NCBI RefSeq assembly: GCF_900109945.1
Contig: NZ_FOBX01000011.1
Span: forward strand, 1 to 64,000
Direction: 5' to 3'
DNA from: Bradyrhizobium sp. OK095
GTDB taxonomy: Bacteria > Pseudomonadota > Alphaproteobacteria > Rhizobiales > Xanthobacteraceae
DNA length: 64,000 bases
Shown here piece after piece: positions 7,999-15,224 of this stretch; the first letter of the stretch is position 1, and every line of letters starts with the position of its first letter. The notes under the pieces were generated by a model that saw only the letters and a program-made list of their open reading frames with translations, had not been told where the DNA came from and made no database searches. Made by a program: the position numbers and the translations under genes.

Positions 7999-8721
7999 CT
8001 AGTCGGTCAGGTACTCCGGATGATGGCTCCGGATCCTGTCGAGCTCACTGAGCGTGCCCGATAGATGCTTGCGCAGATGCTGTTGTGCAGCATCGGCGTC
8101 GCTCGCCTCGATCGCACGGGTGATCAGCTTGTGATGACGCACGATGTTCTGGGCCTTGCCGGGCGAGGGCAAATGCAGCCGGCGCAGCCGGTCGATATGT
8201 CCGCTGCGGCTGCGAACGAGCGCCCACAAATCCTGCTTTCCGGCGGCGGTATACAGCTGCGCGTGAAAATCATTGTCGCCGGCCATGAAGGCTTCGAAGT
8301 CACCGGCCTTGGCAGATTGTTGTTGCAGCGCAATGGCGTGATCGAGGCGGATGATCAGGGCTTCATCATGCTGTTCCGTGAGCAGCCGGACGATCTCCAG
8401 CTCCAGCGCCTGACGCAGGAAATGCGCCTGTTCGGCGCGACCGATATCGATCCGGCTCACGACAGTCGCGTGCTGCGGAAAGACGTCGACCAGGCCCTCT
8501 TCCTCGAGCCGCATCAGGGCATCGCGCACGGGCGTCGAGCTGACGCCGAACTGGCCGGCGAGCTCGGCGCGAGACAGCGGCGCCCCCGGCGGCAGCTCCA
8601 GCGCGATGATCGCATTGCGCAGCCGCTCGAACACCTGCGGCGCGGCCTGCCGAGCGCGATCGAGCCTTGAAGCGGCTTTTGCGGGTCGCGCCGCGCGCGG
8701 CGCGGAGTGGGCTGCTTCCAT
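7999..8721 (-). CDS. GntR-family regulator, FCD (FadR-like) subgroup
   Basis: A 240-residue repressor. The winged helix spans about residues 25-90 (Q-V-F-E-R-L-R-N-A-I-I-A-L-E-L-P-P-G, then L-A-G-Q-F-G-V-S-S-T-P-V-R-D-A-L recognition helix). The FCD ligand domain follows, with metal-binding D-x-x-F-H (DNDFHAQL) and later H-x-x-L/H residues (VRHHKLITRA and QQHLRKHL). FCD regulators typically bind organic or sugar acids. It is divergent from the ABC/dehydratase operon and a perfect palindrome lies between the two starts, so it most likely represses that operon and itself. Confidence 0.9.
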   Translation of the reverse strand: MEAAHSAPRAARPAKAASRLDRARQAAPQVFERLRNAIIALELPPGAPLSRAELAGQFGVSSTPVRDALMRLEEEGLVDVFPQHATVVSRIDIGRAEQAHFLRQALELEIVRLLTEQHDEALIIRLDHAIALQQQSAKAGDFEAFMAGDNDFHAQLYTAAGKQDLWALVRSRSGHIDRLRRLHLPSPGKAQNIVRHHKLITRAIEASDADAAQQHLRKHLSGTLSELDRIRSHHPEYLTD

Positions 8722-8743
8722 GTCGGGTCCCGCGGGCTTGCCT

Positions 8744-8771
8744 TTGATGCACTAATATATTAGTGCATCAA
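8744..8771. promoter_or_regulatory. Perfect 28-bp palindrome, probable GntR operator
   Basis: Half site TTGATGCACTAATA is followed directly by its exact reverse complement. It lies 22 bp from the GntR start and 44 bp from the first gene of the importer operon. The core TGCACTAATATATTAGTGCA is long and AT-centred as expected for an FCD-type dimer site. Binding is inferred. Confidence 0.8.
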
Positions 8772-8815
8772 CAGGGTCAACGCAGCGCTACGCTGGCCGG
8801 AGGAAACACACAACA

Positions 8816-9832
8816 ATGATCAAGCATCTTCGCAGCCGACTCGCGGCCGCCCTGATCGCCGCAACCGCTCTCTCGGTGTCCGCGGCGCATGCGCAGCAGA
8901 AGTCCGAGATCTCGCTGTCGCGCCAGCCCGGCATTTTCTACATGCCGAGCCACATCATGGAAAAGCAAAAGCTGATCGAGAAGCACGCGGCTGCTCTCGG
9001 CGTGCCTGATGTCACCACCAAATGGATCACCTTCTCCGGCGGCGGTGCGCAGACGGATGCGCTGCTCGCGGGCGGCGTCGATATTCTCAATACCGGCACG
9101 GGCAATCTGCTGCTGCTGTGGGATCGTACGCGCGGCGGCGTGAAGGGCATCGTCGCGACCTCGGCGCAGCCGATGACGCTGATCAGCCGGGATCCCAACA
9201 TCAAGTCGATCAGGGATTTTGGCCCGAGCGACAAGATCGCGGTGCCGACGGTGAAGATCTCGACCCAGGCGATCGTGCTTCAGATCGCGGCTTCCGAGGC
9301 GTTCGGGGCTGATCAATGGGCGAAGCTCGATGTCAACACCGTGCAGCTCGGCCATCCCGATGCCTATGCGGCGCTCGCCAATCCCAAGCACGAGGTGCAC
9401 AACCACTTCTCGATCCCGCCTTTCACGTTCCTGGAGTTGAAGAACGTGCCGGGCGCGCATGTCGTGCTGAACTCGCCTGACGTGATGGGCGGTCCGCTCA
9501 GCCAGGCGCAGTTCTTCACCACGACGAAGTTCGCCGACGCCAATCCAAAGATCATCCAGGCGGTGCGTGACGCGACCAAGGAAGCGCAGGACCTGATCCG
9601 CAGCGACACCAAACAGGCCGTCGAGATCTACAAGGAGATCACCGGCGACAAGACCTCGGTGGAAGAGCTGCTCGATCTCCTGAAAGAGCCCGGCATGATG
9701 GAGTGGAATCTCGAGCCGCAGGGCACGATGAAATTCGCAGCCCATCTGTTCAAGACCGGCACGCTGAAGATGCAGCCCAAGGCCTGGACGGACTATTACC
9801 TCCCCGTCGCGCATGATCTGAAGGGCAACTGA
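8816..9832 (+). CDS. ABC transporter substrate-binding protein, NitT/TauT type
   Basis: A 338-residue periplasmic protein with a classical signal peptide (basic MIKHLRSRL, hydrophobic core, A-H-A|Q cleavage near residue 27). The mature part shows the SsuA/NMT1-like layout: G-I-F-Y-M-P-S-H, then a G-G-G-A-Q-T-D-A-L-L-A-G-G-V-D-I-L-N-T-G segment that forms the hinge pocket, and a ligand domain with K-I-A-V-P-T-V-K-I-S-T-Q. ATG 8816 is preceded by GGAGGAA. First gene of an operon with ATP-binding protein, permease, dehydratase and RraA-like protein. The NitT/TauT family takes nitrate, sulfonates and other small anions; here the neighbours suggest a sugar acid or similar carboxylate. Confidence 0.88.
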   Translation: MIKHLRSRLAAALIAATALSVSAAHAQQKSEISLSRQPGIFYMPSHIMEKQKLIEKHAAALGVPDVTTKWITFSGGGAQTDALLAGGVDILNTGTGNLLLLWDRTRGGVKGIVATSAQPMTLISRDPNIKSIRDFGPSDKIAVPTVKISTQAIVLQIAASEAFGADQWAKLDVNTVQLGHPDAYAALANPKHEVHNHFSIPPFTFLELKNVPGAHVVLNSPDVMGGPLSQAQFFTTTKFADANPKIIQAVRDATKEAQDLIRSDTKQAVEIYKEITGDKTSVEELLDLLKEPGMMEWNLEPQGTMKFAAHLFKTGTLKMQPKAWTDYYLPVAHDLKGN

Positions 9833-10593
9833 TGGCCCTGCTCGATGTCAGTGGGGTGACGCTGCGCTACAAGACCTCCAGCGCCGTCGTCACCGCCACG
9901 GAAAGGGTGAGCTTTACCGTCGACAGGTCCGATCGCTTCGTGCTGCTCGGTCCCTCCGGCTGCGGCAAGTCGACGCTGCTCAAGGCCGTCGGCGGCTACA
10001 TGAGTCCGAGCGAAGGCCGCATGACCATCGGCGATCGCGAGATCCGCGGTCCCGGCGCCGACCGCATGATGATTTTTCAGGAGTTCGACCAACTGCTGCC
10101 CTGGAAGAGCGTGCTCGCCAACGTGATGTTCCCGCTGCTGACTGCGCGAAAGCTGTCGCGCAAGGACGCCGAGGCGCGAGCGCGGGCCTATATCGAGAAG
10201 GTCGGCCTCACCCGCGTGGTCGATGCCTATCCGCACACGCTATCCGGCGGCATGAAGCAGCGCGTCGCAATCGCGCGCGGCATGGCGATGGAGCCTGATA
10301 TCCTGCTGATGGACGAGCCGTTCGCGGCACTCGACGCGCTGACGCGCCGGACTTGTCAGGACGAGCTGCTCCAGCTGTGGAGCGAGACCAAATTCACCGT
10401 GCTGTTCGTGACCCATTCGATTGCGGAAGCGATCCGCATCGGCAACCGCATCCTGCTGCTGTCGCCGCATCCCGGCCGCGTCAAGGCCGAGGTGGTCGAT
10501 GTCGACAAGGTCTCGAACGAGGACGGCAGCGCCGGCCGGCTGGAGAAGGAGATCCACGATCTCCTGTTCGCCGGCGAAGCCACAGCGCATTGA
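9832..10593 (+). CDS. ABC transporter ATP-binding protein, NitT/TauT type
   Basis: A 253-residue cytoplasmic ATPase. Walker A is GPSGCGKST, Q-loop is FQEFDQLLPW, signature is LSGGMKQRVAIARG, Walker B is ILLMDEPFAALD, and the switch His is in FVTHSIAEA. Its ATG shares one base with the TGA of the substrate-binding gene, so translation is coupled. It energises the permease encoded next. The D-Q-L-L-P-W-K-S-V segment after the Q-loop is typical of the SsuB/TauB subgroup. Confidence 0.93.
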   Translation: MALLDVSGVTLRYKTSSAVVTATERVSFTVDRSDRFVLLGPSGCGKSTLLKAVGGYMSPSEGRMTIGDREIRGPGADRMMIFQEFDQLLPWKSVLANVMFPLLTARKLSRKDAEARARAYIEKVGLTRVVDAYPHTLSGGMKQRVAIARGMAMEPDILLMDEPFAALDALTRRTCQDELLQLWSETKFTVLFVTHSIAEAIRIGNRILLLSPHPGRVKAEVVDVDKVSNEDGSAGRLEKEIHDLLFAGEATAH

Positions 10594-10604
10594 GGGAGCC
10601 GTTG

Positions 10605-11468
10605 ATGGGCGAAGCAAGAATTCTGCTGCGTGATGCACCGGGAGCGACCGCAGGCGGTGCAGTCGAGGTCGAGCGCAAGCTGAGTGTGCTCGAGCTGTTG
10701 TGGAACGACGGTTTTGTCCGCAAGACCGTCATCATACTGTTCCTCGCGGCGGTCTGGGAAGCCTACGGCGTCACTCTCGACAATCCCCTGCTGTTTCCGA
10801 CGCTGCACGACACGATCGCCACGCTGTGGGATCGCGTCAAGGACGGCACGATCCCGCTGCGGGCGTGGGCCTCGCTAAAAGTCCTGTTCATGGGCTATTC
10901 GGCCGGCATCGTGCTCGCGGCAATCTTCACGGTTCTCGCCATCTCGACGCGCATCGGCACCGACTTTTTGGAAACGGTGACGGCGATGTTCAACCCGCTG
11001 CCGGCGATTGCGCTGTTGCCGCTCGCTTTGATCTGGTTCGGGCTCGGCAACGGCAGTCTTGTTTTCGTGCTGGTCCATTCGGTGCTGTGGCCGGTCGCGC
11101 TCAACACCCATTCCGGCTTCAAGAGCGTGTCCAACACGCTGCGCATGGTCGGCCGCAATTACGGCCTGCGCGGACTGCCCTATGTGGCGAAAATCCTGAT
11201 CCCCGCGGCGTTCGGCTCGATCCTCACCGGCCTCAAGATCGGCTGGGCGTTTGCCTGGCGCACGCTGATCGCGGCCGAGCTGGTGTTCGGCGTGTCCTCA
11301 GGCCAGGGCGGGCTTGGCTGGTTCATCTTCGAGAACCGCAACCTCCTCGACATACCTGCGGTCTTCGCAGGCCTCTTGACGGTGATTATCATCGGGCTTT
11401 TTGTCGAGAACCTGATCTTCCGCGCCATCGAGCGGAATACCGTCCAGAAATGGGGCACCCAATCATGA
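10605..11468 (+). CDS. ABC transporter permease, NitT/TauT type
   Basis: A 287-residue inner-membrane protein with about six helices. The EAA loop appears around N-Y-G-L-R-G-L-P-Y-V-A-K-I-L-I-P-A-A (about residues 185-205), the contact site for the ATPase. Starts at ATG 10605, eleven bases after the ATPase stop; a long in-frame region upstream belongs to the ATPase gene in another frame. The terminal TGA overlaps the ATG of the dehydratase (ATGA), tying importer and enzyme expression together. Confidence 0.92.
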   Translation: MGEARILLRDAPGATAGGAVEVERKLSVLELLWNDGFVRKTVIILFLAAVWEAYGVTLDNPLLFPTLHDTIATLWDRVKDGTIPLRAWASLKVLFMGYSAGIVLAAIFTVLAISTRIGTDFLETVTAMFNPLPAIALLPLALIWFGLGNGSLVFVLVHSVLWPVALNTHSGFKSVSNTLRMVGRNYGLRGLPYVAKILIPAAFGSILTGLKIGWAFAWRTLIAAELVFGVSSGQGGLGWFIFENRNLLDIPAVFAGLLTVIIIGLFVENLIFRAIERNTVQKWGTQS

Positions 11469-13204
11469 CCAAGAAAAAAATCACGCCCGACCAGCTTCGC
11501 AGCGCGCGCTGGTTCGCGCCCGACGATCTGCGCTCGTTCGGCCACCGCTCCCGCACCATGCAGATGGGCTACGCGCCGGAGGAGTGGAAGGACCGCCCGA
11601 TCATCGCGATCCTCAACACCTGGTCGGACGCACAGCCCTGCCACATGCACTTCAAGTCGCGCGTCGACGACGTCAAGCGCGGCATCCTGATGGCCGGTGG
11701 CCTGCCGCTGGAGCTGCCGGCGCTGTCGCTGTCGGAATCGCTGCTGAAGCCGACCACCATGCTCTATCGCAATCTGCTGGCGATGGACGCGGAAGAATTG
11801 CTGCGCAGCCATCCTGTTGACGGCGTGGTGCTGATGGGCGGCTGCGACAAGACCACGCCTGCGCTTTTGCTCGGCGCCACCTCGATGAATATCCCGGCGA
11901 TCTATCTGCCGGCGGGCCCGATGCTGCGCGGCAATTGGAAGGGCAAGACGCTCGGCTCCGGCTCGGACGGCTGGAAATATTGGGACGAGCGGCGCGCCGG
12001 AAAGATCTCCGACAAGGACTGGCTCGACATCGAAGCTGGCATTGCCCGCAGCTATGGCACCTGCATGACCATGGGCACCGCTTCGACCATGACCGCGATC
12101 GCGGAAGCGATCGGCATGACGCTGCCGGGTGCCTCCTCGATCCCCGCCGCTGATGCCAACCACATCCGCATGGCCAGCGAGTGCGGCCGTCGCATCGTCG
12201 AGATGGTGTGGGAGGATCTGACGCCGAAGACGATCCAGACCCGGAAAGCCTTCGAGAACGCGATCGCGGTGGCGATGGCGATGGGCTGCTCGACCAATGC
12301 GATCATCCATCTGATCGCGCAGGCCCGTCGCGCCGGCCAGGATATCGGGCTCGACGATTTCGAGATCGCGAGCCGCAAGGTGCCTGTGATTGCCAACGTC
12401 CGGCCGAGCGGCGATGCCTATCTGATGGAGGACTTCTTCTATGCCGGCGGTCTGCCGGCGCTGATGGGTCAGATCAAGCAACATCTGCATCTCGACTGCA
12501 TCACCGTCACAGGCAGGACGCTCGGCGAAGATATCGCGGGCGCCGAAGTGCACAATGACGACGTGATCCGTTCGGTCGATAATCCCATCTACAAGGAGGG
12601 CGCGCTCGCCGTGCTCAAGGGCAATCTCGCGCCCGACGGCTGCGTCATCAAGCCGAGCGCCTGCGAGCCGCGATTCCTCAGGCACACCGGCCCGGCGCTG
12701 GTGTTCGACGATTATCCATCAATGAAGAAGGCGGTCGATGATCCCAATCTCGACGTCACCGCTGACCATATCCTCATCCTGCGTAATGCAGGACCGCAGG
12801 GCGGGCCGGGCATGCCGGAATGGGGCATGCTGCCGATCCCGACAAAGCTCGTGAAGCAGGGCGTGCGCGACATGGTGCGCATTTCCGATGCGCGCATGAG
12901 CGGCACCAGCTACGGCGCCTGCATTTTGCACGTCTCGCCCGAATCCTACATCGGTGGCCCGCTGGCGCTGGTGCAGAACGGCGATCGCATCACGCTCGAC
13001 GTTGCCGCGCGCACGATCAATCTCGATGTCTCCGAAGCCGAGCTCGAAAAGCGCCGCGCCGCCTGGAAGCAGCCCGAGCGTCGCTTCGAGCGCGGCTATG
13101 GCTGGATGTTCACCAAACACATCAAGCAGGCCAATGACGGCTGCGACTTCGACTTCCTTGAGACCGATTTCGGCGCGCCGATCGGCGAGCCGTCGATTTA
13201 CTAG
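11465..13204 (+). CDS. IlvD/Edd-family sugar-acid dehydratase
   Basis: A 579-residue iron-sulfur dehydratase. Three cysteines fit the cluster ligands: in LNTWSDAQPCHMH, in LMGGCDKTTPALL and in YGTCMTMGTASTM. The C-terminal half holds R-I-S-D-A-R-M-S-G-T-S-Y-G, the family signature. Length and the N-terminal W-S-D-x-x-P-C-H pattern match the L-arabinonate/D-xylonate/D-gluconate branch rather than the shorter biosynthetic dihydroxy-acid dehydratase. The reaction would be removal of water from an aldonate to a 2-keto-3-deoxy acid. The gene overlaps the permease by four bases. Exact substrate cannot be read from sequence. Confidence 0.88.
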   Translation: MTKKKITPDQLRSARWFAPDDLRSFGHRSRTMQMGYAPEEWKDRPIIAILNTWSDAQPCHMHFKSRVDDVKRGILMAGGLPLELPALSLSESLLKPTTMLYRNLLAMDAEELLRSHPVDGVVLMGGCDKTTPALLLGATSMNIPAIYLPAGPMLRGNWKGKTLGSGSDGWKYWDERRAGKISDKDWLDIEAGIARSYGTCMTMGTASTMTAIAEAIGMTLPGASSIPAADANHIRMASECGRRIVEMVWEDLTPKTIQTRKAFENAIAVAMAMGCSTNAIIHLIAQARRAGQDIGLDDFEIASRKVPVIANVRPSGDAYLMEDFFYAGGLPALMGQIKQHLHLDCITVTGRTLGEDIAGAEVHNDDVIRSVDNPIYKEGALAVLKGNLAPDGCVIKPSACEPRFLRHTGPALVFDDYPSMKKAVDDPNLDVTADHILILRNAGPQGGPGMPEWGMLPIPTKLVKQGVRDMVRISDARMSGTSYGACILHVSPESYIGGPLALVQNGDRITLDVAARTINLDVSEAELEKRRAAWKQPERRFERGYGWMFTKHIKQANDGCDFDFLETDFGAPIGEPSIY

Positions 13205-13214
13205 AGAGAACGAC

Positions 13215-13934
13215 ATGACAAAACTAAGCGACGCCACCCGCAACAAACTCAAATCCGTCTCCACTGCCACTGTCGCCACCGCATTGTTCAAGCGCGGCCT
13301 GCGCATCCAGATGATCCAGGATGTGCACCCCCTCGGTGTCGATCAGCCGACCATGGTCGGTGAGGCCTTCACGCTGCGCTACATGCCGGCGCGCGAGGAT
13401 CTCAACACCATCGAGGTCTTCAAGGACCGGTCGCATCCGCAGCGCAAGGCGGTCGAGGATTGCCCGGCAGGCAGCGTGCTGGTGATGGACAGCCGCAAGG
13501 ACGCGCGCGCGGCTTCGGCTGGTGCGATCCTGGTGACGCGGCTGATGAAGCGCGGCGTCGCCGGTGTCGTCACCGATGGCGGCTTTCGCGATTCCGCCGA
13601 GATCGCCAAGCTCGGCATTCCCGCCTATCACCATCGCCCATCAGCGCCGACCAATCTGACGCTGCATCACGCCATCGAGATCAACGTTCCCATCGGCTGC
13701 GGTGATGCGCCGGTGTTCCCCGGCGACGTCATTTTGGGCGACAGCGACGGCGTCATCGTGATCCCCGCGCATCTCGCCGACGACATCGCCAACGAAACGT
13801 TTGAGATGACCGCATTCGAGGACTTCGTCACCGAGGAAGTCAACAAGGGCCGCGGCATTTTCGGACTCTATCCGGCGACGGACCCGCAGACGCTGGTCGA
13901 CTTCGCGGAATGGCGGAAGAAGAACAGCCGCTAG
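13215..13934 (+). CDS. RraA-like protein, probable 2-keto-3-deoxy acid aldolase-type lyase
   Basis: A 239-residue member of the RraA/HMG-aldolase fold family. The key segment GVAGVVTDGGFRDSAEI contains the R-D-x-x-E motif that, in 4-hydroxy-4-methyl-2-oxoglutarate aldolases, binds substrate and metal; G-D-x-x-x-G-D-S-D-G-V-I-V-I-P is also conserved. Canonical RraA (an RNase E inhibitor, about 160 residues) is shorter and acts in a different context. Placed ten bases after the dehydratase in the same operon, it is more likely to cleave or process the dehydratase product. That role is inference. A strong terminator follows. Confidence 0.78.
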   Translation: MTKLSDATRNKLKSVSTATVATALFKRGLRIQMIQDVHPLGVDQPTMVGEAFTLRYMPAREDLNTIEVFKDRSHPQRKAVEDCPAGSVLVMDSRKDARAASAGAILVTRLMKRGVAGVVTDGGFRDSAEIAKLGIPAYHHRPSAPTNLTLHHAIEINVPIGCGDAPVFPGDVILGDSDGVIVIPAHLADDIANETFEMTAFEDFVTEEVNKGRGIFGLYPATDPQTLVDFAEWRKKNSR

Positions 13935-13962
13935 GCCGGGACTAACTCACGTCAAGAAACGA

Positions 13963-13990
13963 GCCGGCGCATCAAGCGCCGGCCTTTTAT
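13963..13990 (+). terminator. Rho-independent terminator of the importer/dehydratase operon
   Basis: GCCGGCGC (13963-13970), loop ATCAA, GCGCCGGC (13976-13983), then CTTTTAT. Perfect 8-bp GC stem with a short T tract 29 bp after the RraA-like stop. Confidence 0.85.
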
Positions 13991-14008
13991 CACCCAGGGA
14001 GGACTCCA

Positions 14009-15100
14009 ATGAATTTCACGCGACGCAACCTTATGGCCGGAGCTGGTGCAGCAGCGGCTTCGGCGCTTCTTACCCGTGCCGCCGGTGCCCAGTCGTTCCC
14101 GTTCGCGCCGAGCCAGCGCTATCCAGACCCCGCGGTCCAGATCCTGGATCCGAGCTTCGCAAAATACCGGCTCTATTCCTCGACCCTCGAGCAGGTCGCA
14201 ACCGGCCTGCGCTGGGCCGAAGGTCCGGTCTATTTCCCCGAGGGCGGTTATCTCCTGTTTTCCGACATTCCCAACAACCGGATCATGAAGTTCGACGAGA
14301 AGACCGGGCAGACCAGCGTCTTCCGCGCCAACGCCAACTATGCCAACGGCAATACGCGCGACCGCCAGGGTCGCCTCGTCACCTGTGAACACTCTGTCAC
14401 CCGCCGCATCACCCGCACCGAGAAGGACGGCAAGATCACCGTTCTTGCCGACAAGTTCGAGGGCAAGCGGCTGAACGCGCCGAACGACATCGTGGTGAAG
14501 TCGGACGACAGCATCTGGTTTACCGATCCCCTGTTCGGCATCGGTGGCGAGTGGGAGGGCAAGAAGGATAAGCCCGAGCAGGCCACCACCAATGTCTATC
14601 GCATCGCCAAGGACGGCAAGCTCACCGCCGTCCTCACCGACCTCGTCAATCCGAATGGCCTTGCCTTCTCGCCGGACGAGAAGAAGCTCTACATCGTCGA
14701 ATGGAAGGGCACGCCCAATCGCAGCATCTGGAGCTACAATGTCGGCGACGATGGTGCGCTGAGCGGCAAGACCAAGCTGATCGACGCCGCCGACCAGGGC
14801 TCGCTCGACGGCTTCCGCGTCGATCGTGACGGCAATCTCTGGTGCGGCTGGGGCTCGAACGGCGCGCTGCAATCCGAGCCGACCGATTTCGGCGGCCGCA
14901 AGGTGTTTCAGCTCAAGGGCAAGTCGGAGGACCTCGACGGCGTGATGGTGTTCAGCTCTGAGGGCAAGCGGCTCGCCTTCATCAAGCTGCCCGAACGCTG
15001 CGAAAATCTTTGCTTTGGCGGCCCCAAGAACAACCGCCTCTATATGGCGAGCTGCCACTCCATCTACGCGCTTTATGTGGAAGCGCACGGCGCGGTGTGA
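14009..15100 (+). CDS. Exported SMP-30/gluconolactonase-family lactonase
   Basis: A 363-residue six-bladed propeller enzyme. The N-terminus has a twin-arginine signal (TRRNLMAGAGAAAASALL, cleavage after A-G-A), so it is exported folded, consistent with a metal enzyme. The four family metal ligands are visible: Glu in RWAEGPVYF, Asn in LNAPNDIVV, Asn in VNPNGLAFS and Asp in SLDGFRVD. It would open a sugar lactone to the acid in the periplasm, directly feeding the adjacent importer and dehydratase. It lies beyond the terminator, with its own GGAGGA ribosome-binding site, so it may be separately transcribed or expressed by read-through. Confidence 0.88.
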   Translation: MNFTRRNLMAGAGAAAASALLTRAAGAQSFPFAPSQRYPDPAVQILDPSFAKYRLYSSTLEQVATGLRWAEGPVYFPEGGYLLFSDIPNNRIMKFDEKTGQTSVFRANANYANGNTRDRQGRLVTCEHSVTRRITRTEKDGKITVLADKFEGKRLNAPNDIVVKSDDSIWFTDPLFGIGGEWEGKKDKPEQATTNVYRIAKDGKLTAVLTDLVNPNGLAFSPDEKKLYIVEWKGTPNRSIWSYNVGDDGALSGKTKLIDAADQGSLDGFRVDRDGNLWCGWGSNGALQSEPTDFGGRKVFQLKGKSEDLDGVMVFSSEGKRLAFIKLPERCENLCFGGPKNNRLYMASCHSIYALYVEAHGAV

Positions 15101-15106
15101 GCTTTC

Positions 15107-15132
15107 GCCTCTCCCCGTTTGCGGGGAGAGGC
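15107..15132. terminator. Strong GC hairpin after the lactonase gene
   Basis: GCCTCTCCCCG, loop TTTG, CGGGGAGAGGC: 11 perfect pairs starting seven bases past the stop. No T-run follows, so it is either an RNA-stabilising hairpin or part of the adjoining repeat cluster. Confidence 0.55.
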
Positions 15133-15136
15133 CCGG

Positions 15137-15218
15137 AGCCCGGATGGAGCAAAGCGTAATCCGGTAACGGTGTTGCGGTTTGCACGAGTCCCGGATTTCG
15201 CTGCGCTCCATCCGGGCT
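15137..15218. repeat. Palindromic intergenic element, family B
   Basis: Perfect 14-bp outer arms AGCCCGGATGGAGC (15137-15150) and GCTCCATCCGGGCT (15205-15218), continued inward by near-perfect AAAGCGTAATCCGG against CCCGGATTTCGCT. It lies between the convergent lactonase and S9 peptidase genes. This type (CCCGGATGGAGCGCAGCG-like) is frequent in bradyrhizobial genomes, to my knowledge. Confidence 0.85.
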
Positions 15219-15224
15219 ACGAAG

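Noticed and set aside
10700..11464. Apparent 250-residue N-terminal extension of the dehydratase
   Set aside because: It is the permease gene read in another frame; the dehydratase starts at ATG 11465 with normal family length.
11180..12685. Minus-strand open frame of 501 codons
   Set aside because: Opposite the dehydratase, whose family motifs are clear; composition is that of a shadow.
13215..13934. RraA-like gene as the RNase E inhibitor RraA
   Set aside because: Longer than RraA, and co-transcribed with an importer and a dehydratase; an enzyme of the aldolase-like branch fits better.
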